Positions 1-5,487 of a stretch of DNA of 6,230 nucleotides are shown one piece after another. How positions within the stretch are numbered: the stretch's first letter is position 1; the number at the start of each line of letters is the position of its first letter. The position numbers and the translations under genes were made by a program. The stretch covers positions 1-6,230 of the forward strand of contig CAMLEL010000154.1 of the NCBI GenBank assembly GCA_946478935.1, in the 5' to 3' direction. This stretch comes from an uncultured Armatimonadota bacterium. GTDB lineage: Bacteria > Armatimonadota > Fimbriimonadia > Fimbriimonadales > Fimbriimonadaceae. Below the pieces are notes generated by a model. The model saw nothing but the letters and a program-made list of their open reading frames with translations, was not told where the DNA came from and ran no database searches.

Positions 1-863
1 TCCACCATGTCGGGGTGCCAATCGTGTCCCCAGTCGTAAACCACCAAATTCTTCTTGCCGGGTAGGGCGTCATAAACAGCCTGCACCGTCTCGGGCCGGC
101 AAGCAGGATCTTTCAATCCCATCGAAACTTGGGTCGGAATGCGACACCGTGTGGCTTGGTTCATTGTGTCGAAATAGCTCAAGGTGTTCAGCACCCGTGC
201 CTCTCCGAGTGGAATGGAATCCATAAAGTCGCGGACCTCCTTCAACGGGTACCGATAAACGGTATTGGTCAGCGTGTGATTAATGGCAGCCAGAAATGGC
301 ATGTCCGCACAAACGGCCTTGACAAGTGGACTATGTGCTCCCAGCCACAGGGCGAATCCGGCTCCCTGACTCATTCCCATCGTCGCGATCCGATCCTCAT
401 CCACTTCGGTCTGTGCCTGTAAGACTCGAAGCGCGATCGCCGCATCCTGGAACATCCGTCGAAACACCCAGGTTTCAGGATCATCTGCACCTTCGGCGAA
501 GTATCCGCGGTCAATCTGATACTTCTCCTGATGAAAAGCGCCCAAGCCATGGAAGTTGAGGCTCATGGACACAAAACCTTCCCGCGTCCCATACATGTTT
601 GGAAGCAGAGATTCGCGCCCATACGGTGGCACCCACAAGAACGCGGGCATCCGGCGAGCGCATTCTGGATAGGCTAGCCATCCCTCGACCCGACCGGAGA
701 TTCCCTGAAACTCGATCATATCAATTCGATGATCAATGCCCTCGAACTGCCTCGCCTGGCTTGGGACCCGATGATAGTCGAGGCGTACTGCGTTCGCCTC
801 TTGAAGCGTGGACGCCCAAAAAGAATCGAAGTCCTCAGGAACGTACGGTAAGAACTGGGTCAT
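1..863 (-). CDS. Acetyl xylan esterase / cephalosporin-C deacetylase family hydrolase (C-terminus cut by the window edge)
   Basis: This reading frame has 287 codons from the ATG at 863-861 and is open to the left edge. I translated it by hand. The N-terminus has the DFDSFW helix typical of the AXE1 family. The nucleophile elbow GMSQGAG places the catalytic Ser at residue 165, KDPACRPETV supplies Asp252 and the WGHDWHPDM segment supplies His280. Bacillus subtilis cephalosporin-C deacetylase, about 318 residues, has Ser181, Asp269 and His298, so the triad spacing here (87 and 28) nearly equals 88 and 29. By that comparison only about 20 C-terminal residues are missing. Family members are alpha/beta hydrolases that remove acetyl groups from xylo-oligosaccharides, other acetylated sugars and cephalosporin C; the substrate here cannot be read from the sequence. 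There is no signal peptide, so it is probably cytoplasmic and acts on imported acetylated sugars (inference). Its start overlaps the stop of the upstream NIL-domain gene as ATGA, which suggests translational coupling. Confidence 0.9.
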   Translation of the reverse strand, partial: MTQFLPYVPEDFDSFWASTLQEANAVRLDYHRVPSQARQFEGIDHRIDMIEFQGISGRVEGWLAYPECARRMPAFLWVPPYGRESLLPNMYGTREGFVSMSLNFHGLGAFHQEKYQIDRGYFAEGADDPETWVFRRMFQDAAIALRVLQAQTEVDEDRIATMGMSQGAGFALWLGAHSPLVKAVCADMPFLAAINHTLTNTVYRYPLKEVRDFMDSIPLGEARVLNTLSYFDTMNQATRCRIPTQVSMGLKDPACRPETVQAVYDALPGKKNLVVYDWGHDWHPDMV

Positions 864-1102
864 GCACCGACGGCGCGTTGCATCGCTTCGACGTGGAGAC
901 CGGTGGTCATCAGCCAAGCTGTCGCCCGCTGAATCTCTTCCACCGGACCCTCCATCTCAAGCTGCACCCATCCGAAGTCGACATCGATGTTCGCCTTTTT
1001 GATCGTAACCTTTACGTTGGGAAAGTCGCGAGTGAGTCGCCAAATCCAAGGTTCGCCGACGCTGTCCTTGCCGGCCGTGATGTTGATGTCAACGGTGGTC
1101 AT
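860..1102 (-). CDS. Small NIL-domain protein
   Basis: This 80-residue protein is almost entirely one NIL domain. It opens with a beta strand (VDINITAG) and continues with a helix carrying the family-like EPWIWRLTRDF pattern. A second strand leads to the diagnostic IKKANID stretch, which corresponds to the ILRANIE type motif of NIL domains. A third strand, VQLEMEG, and a closing helix and strand complete a ferredoxin-like fold. NIL domains form the C-terminal ligand-sensing part of methionine ABC transporter ATPases (MetN). They also occur alone or beside 4Fe-4S ferredoxins. This one has no ferredoxin cysteines and no ATPase, so it is a stand-alone domain whose role and ligand are unknown. Its stop overlaps the start of the esterase by four bases, so the two are probably one transcript. 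A TAGAAT hexamer lies 13 bases before its ATG, and there is no strong ribosome-binding site. It is divergent from leuA. Confidence 0.85.
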   Translation of the reverse strand: MTTVDINITAGKDSVGEPWIWRLTRDFPNVKVTIKKANIDVDFGWVQLEMEGPVEEIQRATAWLMTTGLHVEAMQRAVGA

Positions 1103-1115
1103 ATTTCCGGTGCGG

Positions 1116-1121
1116 ATTCTA
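1116..1121 (-). promoter_or_regulatory. Candidate -10 element of the NIL-esterase operon
   Basis: On the minus strand the hexamer TAGAAT (5 of 6 to TATAAT) ends 13 bases before the ATG at 1102. A start site at the usual distance would give a 5' leader of about six or seven bases, too short for a standard ribosome-binding site. No good -35 hexamer is visible at 16-18 bases upstream. The call rests on the hexamer, its position, and the same arrangement at neighbouring genes. Confidence 0.45.
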
Positions 1122-1137
1122 CCTTCTGGCAGGTACG

Positions 1138-1151
1138 GACCCCGCGGCGTC
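1138..1151. promoter_or_regulatory. Imperfect palindrome between divergent leuA and NIL promoters
   Basis: GACCCCGCGGCGTC is a 14-base dyad with one mismatched pair, centred at 1144/1145. It sits roughly midway between the two divergent -10 candidates (1116-1121 and 1171-1176) and overlaps the zone where a leuA -35 would lie. It could be an operator controlling both directions, but a short GC-rich dyad with a mismatch also arises by chance. Confidence 0.25.
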
Positions 1152-1170
1152 TTGCTCGATGGGTCGCCAG

Positions 1171-1176
1171 TATAAT
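1171..1176 (+). promoter_or_regulatory. Consensus -10 element of leuA
   Basis: A perfect TATAAT lies 12 bases before the ATG at 1189. The predicted start of transcription, near 1183, leaves a leader of only about six bases. No Shine-Dalgarno sequence precedes the ATG (GCAGTCAAGATC). The hexamer also argues against the in-frame ATG at 1159, which would place the promoter inside the gene. The leader is too short to hold a leucine attenuator or a T-box. No clear -35 is seen at 16-18 bases. Confidence 0.6.
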
Positions 1177-1188
1177 GCAGTCAAGATC

Positions 1189-2337
1189 ATGAGTAACCAA
1201 GTCCTCGTTTTCGACACGACCCTCCGTGATGGAGAGCAAAGTCCCGGCGTCCGCTTGTCGGTCGCTGAAAAGATCGAGATTGGTCGAGCTCTTGTCGACC
1301 TGGGCGTAGACATTATCGAAGCAGGATTTCCAATCAGCTCTCCCGGAGATTTCGAGAGTGTCAATACGCTCGCGAAGGAATTGAAAGGCGTCACCATCTG
1401 TGGACTGACTCGAGCGCGTGAAAAAGATATTGAAGTCGCCGCAGAAGCGCTCAAACCGGCCGAGCGCAGGCGGATTCACACGGGCCTGGGGGTTAGCCAA
1501 AACCACCTTGAATTCAAGCTGCGGATGACCAAGGAGCAAGCCCTTGAGACAGGTGTGAGCGCAGTGAAGCACGCCCGCCAATTCACAGATGACATCGAAT
1601 ACTTCATGGAAGACTCGGGCCGAGCCGACCCCGAGTATGTGTATCGCGTGGTGGAAGAGGTCATCAAGGCAGGAGCCACCACGATCAACGTGCCAGACAC
1701 TACTGGCTACACCTACCCAAACGAGTACTACTACTTGATCAAGGGCATCATCGACAACGTGCCCAACTCTGACAAGGCCGTATTCTCATGTCACTGCCAC
1801 AACGACCTTGGAATGGCGACTGCAAATACGCTCGCCGGCGTGATGGGCGGCGCCAGGCAGGTTGAGGTAACGGTTAACGGCATCGGCGAGCGCGCGGGCA
1901 ACACATCGCTTGAAGAAGTCGTGATGGCGATGTATATCCGCAGCGACAAGTTCGATTGCCAAACGAGGGTCGATACAAAGAAGCTGCTGCACATCTCTCG
2001 GCTGGTCTCGAAGCTGACTGGCATGGTCGTCCAGCGAAACAAGGCCGTCGTCGGCGCGAACGCCTATGCGCATTCCAGCGGGATCCATCAGGATGGCGTC
2101 TTGAAAGAGCGTTCCACCTACGAGATCATCGATCCACTCTTGGTCGGCGCAGATCGCAGCGAGATTGTTTTGACCGCCCGATCCGGGCGGCATGGGCTCA
2201 AATTCCGGTTGCATGAAATGGGGTTTGATTTCCCGGTGGACCGGTTCGAGAGGCTCTACGAAGAATTCCTGAGAATCGCTGACACAAAGCAAGAAGTTGG
2301 CGAAGAAGATCTTCGCCAACTCGTAACGTCCGTGTGA
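1189..2337 (+). CDS. leuA: 2-isopropylmalate synthase, short form without the leucine-binding domain
   Basis: The enzyme condenses 3-methyl-2-oxobutanoate with acetyl-CoA to give 2-isopropylmalate, the first committed step of leucine synthesis, in the cytoplasm. With the start at 1189 it has 382 residues. The HMGL-like TIM barrel begins with FDTTLRDGEQSPG, where Arg13 and Asp14 are catalytic and metal-binding. HCHND supplies metal ligands His202 and His204, and GIGERAGNTS supplies Asn238. The barrel is followed by the LeuA linker motifs HSSGIHQDGVLKERSTYE (295-312) and TARSGRHGLKFRL. The protein ends at GEEDLRQLV, just where the roughly 120-residue allosteric domain of 510-520-residue LeuA proteins would begin. 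No remnant of that domain follows, because the next gene's stop lies seven bases away. The length and the HTGLGVSQNH variant of the substrate region resemble the roughly 390-residue LeuA of Bacteroidetes, so this looks like a natural short lineage. Loss of leucine feedback is an inference. Homocitrate or citramalate synthase is less likely. Confidence 0.92.
   Translation: MSNQVLVFDTTLRDGEQSPGVRLSVAEKIEIGRALVDLGVDIIEAGFPISSPGDFESVNTLAKELKGVTICGLTRAREKDIEVAAEALKPAERRRIHTGLGVSQNHLEFKLRMTKEQALETGVSAVKHARQFTDDIEYFMEDSGRADPEYVYRVVEEVIKAGATTINVPDTTGYTYPNEYYYLIKGIIDNVPNSDKAVFSCHCHNDLGMATANTLAGVMGGARQVEVTVNGIGERAGNTSLEEVVMAMYIRSDKFDCQTRVDTKKLLHISRLVSKLTGMVVQRNKAVVGANAYAHSSGIHQDGVLKERSTYEIIDPLLVGADRSEIVLTARSGRHGLKFRLHEMGFDFPVDRFERLYEEFLRIADTKQEVGEEDLRQLVTSV
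2295..2321 (-). terminator. Perfect 12-bp hairpin inside the 3' end of leuA, likely terminator of the opposing collagen-like gene
   Basis: AGTTGGCGAAGA (2295-2306) pairs fully with TCTTCGCCAACT (2310-2321) around an AGA loop. Read on the minus strand, the hairpin begins 23 bases past the collagen-like gene's stop. It is followed by a T-rich run, TTCTTGCTTTGTGT, nine T in fourteen including the last stem base, as in an intrinsic terminator. Read on the plus strand, it lies within the codons for leuA residues 369-378, before the stop, and no T tract follows. It may therefore end the minus-strand transcript and perhaps also stabilise the leuA 3' end. Confidence 0.65.
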
Positions 2338-2344
2338 GTCGAAA

Positions 2345-3193
2345 CTAGCGGACTCTCTGGACTGTGACGTTGCTGCCTACACTGGTTAGGCTTCGATCAT
2401 CGCAGGATCCAACCATGCCGACTTCATAAGTTCCGGTTGCCAAGCCGGACATCACACCGCTGAGCGAAAGCGTTTCCGTATGGAATCGCATACCCGTGTC
2501 GCTCCGTGGCCAGAACGATTGGTACGCTGGGGCGCCAAGCTTCAAGAACGTGCTGCTTCCGTTCAGGCGCACTGCGAGTGAATAGCTTGCCATGGTCGAT
2601 CCTTCAAAGCTCGTAGTCGCGGTAAATGTGTGTGTAGCCGCCGCTGAGACTAGAAGTTTGTCTGATGGGCCCGCTACGGTGACTGAAACGATGTCGGATA
2701 CAAACCGTTCGGATTGATCCATATCCGCTCCGGTTCCGCTGACGGAAAACAGCTCAACGGAACTCCCCGCTGGCCCCGCAGGACCCTGCGGTCCAGTGTC
2801 TCCCTTGGCTCCTTGTGGTCCGTCGGCGCCTTTGGGGCCTTCCGGTCCAACGTCACCCCGATCGCCCTTGTCGCCTTTGTCGCCTTGGTCCCCTTTCTCT
2901 CCCTTATCTCCCTTGGGACCTTGGCCGCCACCGGACGATGCCGATTTCATGACGCTTCCATCTGCGAACGTGATGCCGCCATCAGCGTGGTTGATTTCAA
3001 AGTTCGCCGCGGAGCTGATTCCACCAATATGGGTGTTACCGCGTTGAACGGGTGCGCGCGATGACGCCTGCAGCCGGACGAAGGGCCACTTTCCACCTTC
3101 ATCGTCATCCGCCGATGCAGTCGATCCAGTCCAAATTGAGGCTCCGACGATCGCGAAGCTGGCGAGGAACAAATACTTTCCGTGAAACTGCAT
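2345..3193 (-). CDS. Secreted collagen-like (Gly-X-Y repeat) protein
   Basis: The chosen start at 3193 gives 282 residues. It is preceded by a strong ribosome-binding site (AGGGAGG, eight bases upstream) and begins directly with a signal peptide: Lys6, a hydrophobic core at about 8-20, and a likely cleavage after STASA near residue 28. The upstream in-frame ATG at 3238 would add 15 polar residues in front of the signal and is unlikely. Mature regions in order are an acidic start, then [14 protein letters not shown] (72-85), which resembles the DGT-type motif found before fibre segments in phage tail and bacterial collagen-like proteins. Next come 18 uninterrupted Gly-X-Y triplets (92-145), rich in GDK, GPK and GPQ, and a beta-rich C-terminal domain (about 146-282) that may trimerise. 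There is no lipobox, LPXTG or membrane anchor. It is probably an exported trimeric fibre protein; its partner and role are unknown. It converges on leuA with a 7-base gap. Confidence 0.88.
   Translation of the reverse strand: MQFHGKYLFLASFAIVGASIWTGSTASADDDEGGKWPFVRLQASSRAPVQRGNTHIGGISSAANFEINHADGGITFADGSVMKSASSGGGQGPKGDKGEKGDQGDKGDKGDRGDVGPEGPKGADGPQGAKGDTGPQGPAGPAGSSVELFSVSGTGADMDQSERFVSDIVSVTVAGPSDKLLVSAAATHTFTATTSFEGSTMASYSLAVRLNGSSTFLKLGAPAYQSFWPRSDTGMRFHTETLSLSGVMSGLATGTYEVGMVGSCDDRSLTSVGSNVTVQRVR
2759..2920 (-). repeat. Collagen-like Gly-X-Y repeat tract
   Basis: This tract encodes 18 consecutive triplets, from GPK (residues 92-94) to GSS (143-145) of the collagen-like protein. The first half is charged ([12 protein letters not shown]), which in bacterial collagens stabilises the triple helix without hydroxyproline. 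The second half is richer in Pro and Ala (GPQ, GPA, GPA). At DNA level the repeats are imperfect because synonymous codons vary, although runs of near-identical 9-base units (GGC GAC AAG type) occur and could allow slippage. Confidence 0.9.
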
Positions 3194-3201
3194 GTGATTT
3201 G

Positions 3202-3208
3202 CCTCCCT
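3202..3208 (-). promoter_or_regulatory. Strong ribosome-binding site of the collagen-like gene
   Basis: On the minus strand, AGGGAGG is separated by eight bases (CAAATCAC) from the ATG at 3193. It decides the start and is the only clear Shine-Dalgarno site in the window. A TATAAG at 3209-3214 directly abuts it, with a weak TTGCAT 18 bases further upstream (3233-3238). If that were the -10, transcription would begin inside the ribosome-binding site, so the real promoter is probably further upstream, and I cannot place it. Confidence 0.8.
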
Positions 3209-3276
3209 CTTATAGGCTGACTCCGTGATTCCATGCAATGAAACGGATTTTGCCAGTGAGATTCCCGGCTTTTTTA

Positions 3277-3289
3277 AGTTCTGAGAACT
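3277..3289. promoter_or_regulatory. Perfect 13-base palindrome upstream of the phzF-like promoter
   Basis: AGTTCT-G-AGAACT is a perfect 6-1-6 inverted repeat that ends eight bases before the -35 of the phzF-like gene. It lies in the 139-base divergent space shared with the collagen-like gene, next to a run of six T (3270-3275). Its place and symmetry suit a binding site for a dimeric regulator, possibly acting as an activator site for the rightward promoter. No regulator family can be named from it. Confidence 0.4.
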
Positions 3290-3297
3290 GCTGTACC

Positions 3298-3326
3298 TTG
3301 CAACGGCAGGCGGACACCGAGAGAAT
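3298..3326 (+). promoter_or_regulatory. Promoter of the phzF-like gene (-35 and -10)
   Basis: TTGCAA (3298-3303) and GAGAAT (3321-3326) are separated by exactly 17 bases. The -10 ends six bases before the GTG at 3333, so transcription should begin at or within a base of the start codon, giving a leaderless mRNA. The six bases AGGGCC include a short purine run, but it is too close to the start to act as a normal ribosome-binding site. Confidence 0.6.
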
Positions 3327-3332
3327 AGGGCC

Positions 3333-4136
3333 GTGCATCAAGAGATCTTCATCGTCGACGCTTTTACCGATCGTCCATTTCGCGGAAATCCAGCCGGAGT
3401 CTGTGTCTGCGAGACCCCTTTCGAAGAATCGACCATGCAAAGTATCGCAATGGAAATGAACCATGCTGAGACGGCGTTTTTACACCGTAATTCTCCCGGG
3501 AATTACAATCTTCGCTGGTTTACACCTTCACAAGAGGTTCCGCTTTGCGGACATGCCACCCTTGCGTCGGCTCACATTCTTTGGGAAACGGGACGAGAAT
3601 CGGGCAATCTTATTTTTGCTACCGCTTCCGGCGACCTCACCGCTTTCCGCGAGTCCAACCGTATTTGCATGGACTTCCCCACTGAATTCTCTTCCGAGCA
3701 TCGAGACCGAAGACAATTTGAAGCGGCTCTGGGCGTAAAAGTCCTCCACGTTGCCAAAAACAGAATGTTCTGGCTGGCCGAGGTCCCAAATGAAGAAGCA
3801 GTGCGTGGGTTGTCGCCAGAGATGGAAAAAATCGCTTCGTTGGGACTGGAAGGTGTGATTGTAACGGCTCGCAGCGATTCTGAGTCCGACGATTTCGTTT
3901 CTCGTTTGTTCGCGCCCAATGTCGGCATTCCGGAAGATCCGGTGACCGGATCGGCTCATTGTGTCTTGGCCCCGTATTGGGCCGCCAAACTTGATAAGAC
4001 CGACTTGGTCGGTTATCAAGCTTCCAAGCGGGGAGGCGTAGTAGGCGTGGAGTTTCTGGGCGCCCGCGTGCTGTTAAAGGGTCAGGCCGTTACAACTTTT
4101 AGGGGGCAACTCCAACTGGGAGCCTCGGTACAATAG
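3333..4136 (+). CDS. PhzF-family isomerase-like protein
   Basis: The 267 residues have the two-lobed diaminopimelate-epimerase fold signature of the PhzF family and the usual family length. The start is [19 protein letters not shown], with the conserved GNPAGV at 18-23. The catalytic acid equivalent to PhzF Glu45 is Glu46 in [22 protein letters not shown] follows, with His74. The second lobe carries EDPVTGSAH (201-209), the other hallmark, where Asp202 belongs to the active site. In phenazine producers PhzF isomerises trans-2,3-dihydro-3-hydroxyanthranilate. Most family members lie outside phenazine clusters and have unknown substrates. No other phz gene is here, so the substrate is unknown. 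The GTG start is favoured because it gives the usual family N-terminus and lies six bases after a -10 element. Its stop lies four bases before the E2 start, although E2 seems to have its own promoter overlapping that stop. Confidence 0.9.
   Translation: MHQEIFIVDAFTDRPFRGNPAGVCVCETPFEESTMQSIAMEMNHAETAFLHRNSPGNYNLRWFTPSQEVPLCGHATLASAHILWETGRESGNLIFATASGDLTAFRESNRICMDFPTEFSSEHRDRRQFEAALGVKVLHVAKNRMFWLAEVPNEEAVRGLSPEMEKIASLGLEGVIVTARSDSESDDFVSRLFAPNVGIPEDPVTGSAHCVLAPYWAAKLDKTDLVGYQASKRGGVVGVEFLGARVLLKGQAVTTFRGQLQLGASVQ
3990..4020 (+). other. Bulged 13-bp hairpin inside the phzF-like gene
   Basis: CTTGATA (3990-3996) pairs with TATCAAG (4014-4020). After a two-base AG bulge, ACCGAC (3999-4004) pairs with GTCGGT (4008-4013) around a TTG loop. 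It is wholly inside codons, about 115 bases before the stop. No T tract follows, so it is not a standard terminator. It may be a chance product of codon use or a structure that affects read-through into the E2 gene. Confidence 0.35.
4129..4134 (+). promoter_or_regulatory. -10 element of the E2 gene overlapping the phzF-like stop codon
   Basis: TACAAT (5 of 6 to consensus) ends exactly six bases before the ATG at 4141, which predicts transcription starting at the A of the start codon. Its final T is also the first base of the TAG stop of the phzF-like gene. There is no Shine-Dalgarno site before the ATG. No -35 is evident at 16-18 bases. The E2 gene may thus be transcribed both from here and by read-through. 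Confidence 0.55.
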
Positions 4137-4140
4137 CCGC

Positions 4141-5424
4141 ATGGCAGTCGATATCTTGATGCCCGAGTTGGGCGAGTCTGTTCACGAAGGAACCGTTAGC
4201 CGTTGGCTTAAGAAGGTCGGGGACTTTGTAAAAGAAGATGAGCCAGTAGTCGAGATCATGACTGACAAAGTCAATACCGAACTTGGCGCGCCTGCCAGCG
4301 GTGTTTTGTCCCAAATCCTCGTTCAAGAAGGCGAGCAGGTTGAAGTTTTTCATGCCATGGGCATCATCGATGAGGGCGGAACTTCCAACGGCTCTGTTAC
4401 CAAGCCCGAGCCCGTTCAAAAAGAAGAGGCTCCTTCTCCCGCCGCCGACTCTCCCAAGCCGACCGAGCAAATTCAATCGACTCCTGCTCAGCCGACTGCG
4501 GAAGGTGATCGAAAGTGGTATTCGCCTTTGGTCCGAAGCATGGCCAAGGCAAACGGATTATCCGACGACGACCTGTCCAAAATCGCCGGTTCGGGTTCGG
4601 GCGGGCGTGTGACCAAGAAGGATGTGGAAGCGCATCTTTCCAGCGGCGGTGCGACTACGCAAAAACCGGCTGAATCGAGGCCCGCGATCGAGGCAAAGCC
4701 AGTTCAACCGACGGTAGCCGGACCCGACCAGGAAATCACACCGCTTGTCGGAATGCGCAAGATGATTGCCGAGCATATGATTCGGTCGTCCGCGATTCCG
4801 ACCGTTACGACGATTACCGAGTGCGATGTCACCGCGATGGTGGCATTTCGTGAGCGCAACAAGGATGCCTTCTTGGAGCAGTACGGCGTCAAGCTCACCT
4901 ACACGCCATTCTTCCTGAAGGCGCTGGCCGAATCACTCGCTGAATTTCCACTCATGAATGCGAGCCTGCGCGACGACTTTCAACTCGTGAAGAATTCAGG
5001 CGTGCATTTGGGAATCGCGGTCGCCCTTGGCTCAAAGGGTCAGGATGGCCTGATCGTACCGGTCATTCGGGACTGTAACAAGAAGACCCTGATTGAAATC
5101 GCCAAGGATCTCGACGGAATCGCAAAGGCAGCCCGTTCCAACTCTCTCAAGCCGACGGATGTTCAGGGTGGTACCTTCACGCTGACGAATCCTGGCACCT
5201 ACGGAGCGCTCTTTGGGACACCGATGATCAATGCGCCACAGGCCGGAATCCTAGGAGCCTATGCAATCCGGAAGCAGCCGATAATCGTCGATGACATGAT
5301 CGCGATCCGATCCGTCATGAACCTCGTCCTTACATATGACCACCGAATCATCGACGGAATCATTGCCGGGCAGTTCTTGGCGGCCGTTCGAGACCGACTT
5401 CAAAACTTCGACTTTTTCAAATAG
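4141..5424 (+). CDS. Dihydrolipoamide acyltransferase, E2 component of a 2-oxo acid dehydrogenase complex
   Basis: The 427 residues form a complete single-lipoyl E2. The lipoyl domain (about 1-80) has the attachment Lys43 in EIMTDKVNTEL. A Pro/Ala/Thr-rich swinging linker (80-124) and the peripheral subunit-binding domain (about 126-166, with SGSGGRVTKKDVEAHL) follow. After a second linker comes the CoA-dependent acyltransferase core (about 195-427). The core carries GGTFTLTNPGTYG, the segment GTPMINAPQAGILGAYAI, and the catalytic motif DHRIIDG with His401 and Asp405. E2 moves the acyl group from E1-bound intermediate through lipoyllysine to CoA and forms the cytoplasmic core of the complex. 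Whether this is the pyruvate, branched-chain or 2-oxoglutarate enzyme is not decided by the sequence; the GTPMIN region recalls branched-chain and general E2 proteins. No E1 or E3 gene is adjacent, which is unusual. Four bases separate it from the phzF-like gene. Confidence 0.95.
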   Translation: MAVDILMPELGESVHEGTVSRWLKKVGDFVKEDEPVVEIMTDKVNTELGAPASGVLSQILVQEGEQVEVFHAMGIIDEGGTSNGSVTKPEPVQKEEAPSPAADSPKPTEQIQSTPAQPTAEGDRKWYSPLVRSMAKANGLSDDDLSKIAGSGSGGRVTKKDVEAHLSSGGATTQKPAESRPAIEAKPVQPTVAGPDQEITPLVGMRKMIAEHMIRSSAIPTVTTITECDVTAMVAFRERNKDAFLEQYGVKLTYTPFFLKALAESLAEFPLMNASLRDDFQLVKNSGVHLGIAVALGSKGQDGLIVPVIRDCNKKTLIEIAKDLDGIAKAARSNSLKPTDVQGGTFTLTNPGTYGALFGTPMINAPQAGILGAYAIRKQPIIVDDMIAIRSVMNLVLTYDHRIIDGIIAGQFLAAVRDRLQNFDFFK

Positions 5425-5433
5425 CGCTTGGAT

Positions 5434-5471
5434 TCCGGCAATGGCTGAAGTAAGCCTTCCCCATTGCCGGA
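5434..5471 (+). terminator. Long hairpin between E2 and phhA, probable terminator
   Basis: TCCGGCAATGG (5434-5444) pairs perfectly with CCATTGCCGGA (5461-5471). Inside, GAAG (5447-5450) can pair with CTTC (5456-5459) around a TAAGC loop, making a 15-pair hairpin with one small internal loop. It starts nine bases after the E2 stop. No T run follows, so it is a non-canonical terminator at best. It ends five bases before the phhA -10 and covers the -35 region of that promoter, so a regulatory role for phhA is an alternative. Confidence 0.55.
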
Positions 5472-5475
5472 CCAC

Positions 5476-5481
5476 CATAAT
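5476..5481 (+). promoter_or_regulatory. -10 element of phhA
   Basis: CATAAT (5 of 6 to consensus) ends exactly six bases before the ATG at 5488, the same spacing as at 3333 and 4141. The intervening AGAGAG is purine-rich but abuts the start codon, so it is poorly placed for a ribosome-binding site. No -35 is evident. Confidence 0.5.
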
Positions 5482-5487
5482 AGAGAG

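Noticed and set aside
1159..1188. Upstream in-frame start for leuA
   Set aside because: It would add ten residues unlike the LeuA family start and would place the perfect TATAAT inside the gene. The ATG at 1189 gives the usual short lead into FDTTLRDGEQ.
599..1192. A 197-codon plus-strand open frame
   Set aside because: It lies opposite the esterase and the NIL-domain gene, both of which have clear family motifs. Its own translation is Arg/Pro-rich with no recognisable domain.
2174..2190. Perfect 7-bp GC hairpin (CCGCCCG-ATC-CGGGCGG) in leuA
   Set aside because: It lies inside the conserved TARSGRHG codons, has no T run, and short GC stems are common in such coding DNA.
1786..2319. A 177-codon minus-strand open frame inside leuA (and another at 1099-1581)
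   Set aside because: Both run antisense to the conserved LeuA motifs and have no family resemblance. They are products of GC-rich codon use.
2338..2344. Frameshifted remnant of a LeuA regulatory domain after the leuA stop
   Set aside because: Only seven bases separate the convergent stops, and the following plus-strand frames do not resemble a LeuA regulatory domain.
2759..2920. Repeat tract as a CRISPR array or mobile repeat
   Set aside because: The periodicity is three codon-aligned triplets at a time coding Gly-X-Y, without spacers or identical repeat units.
3194..3238. Upstream start for the collagen-like gene
   Set aside because: The 15 extra polar residues would precede the signal peptide, and the strong ribosome-binding site at 3202-3208 serves the ATG at 3193.
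3333..4136. Phenazine biosynthesis locus
   Set aside because: Only a PhzF-family protein is present. The family is broad and no phzA/B/C/D/E/G gene is in the window.
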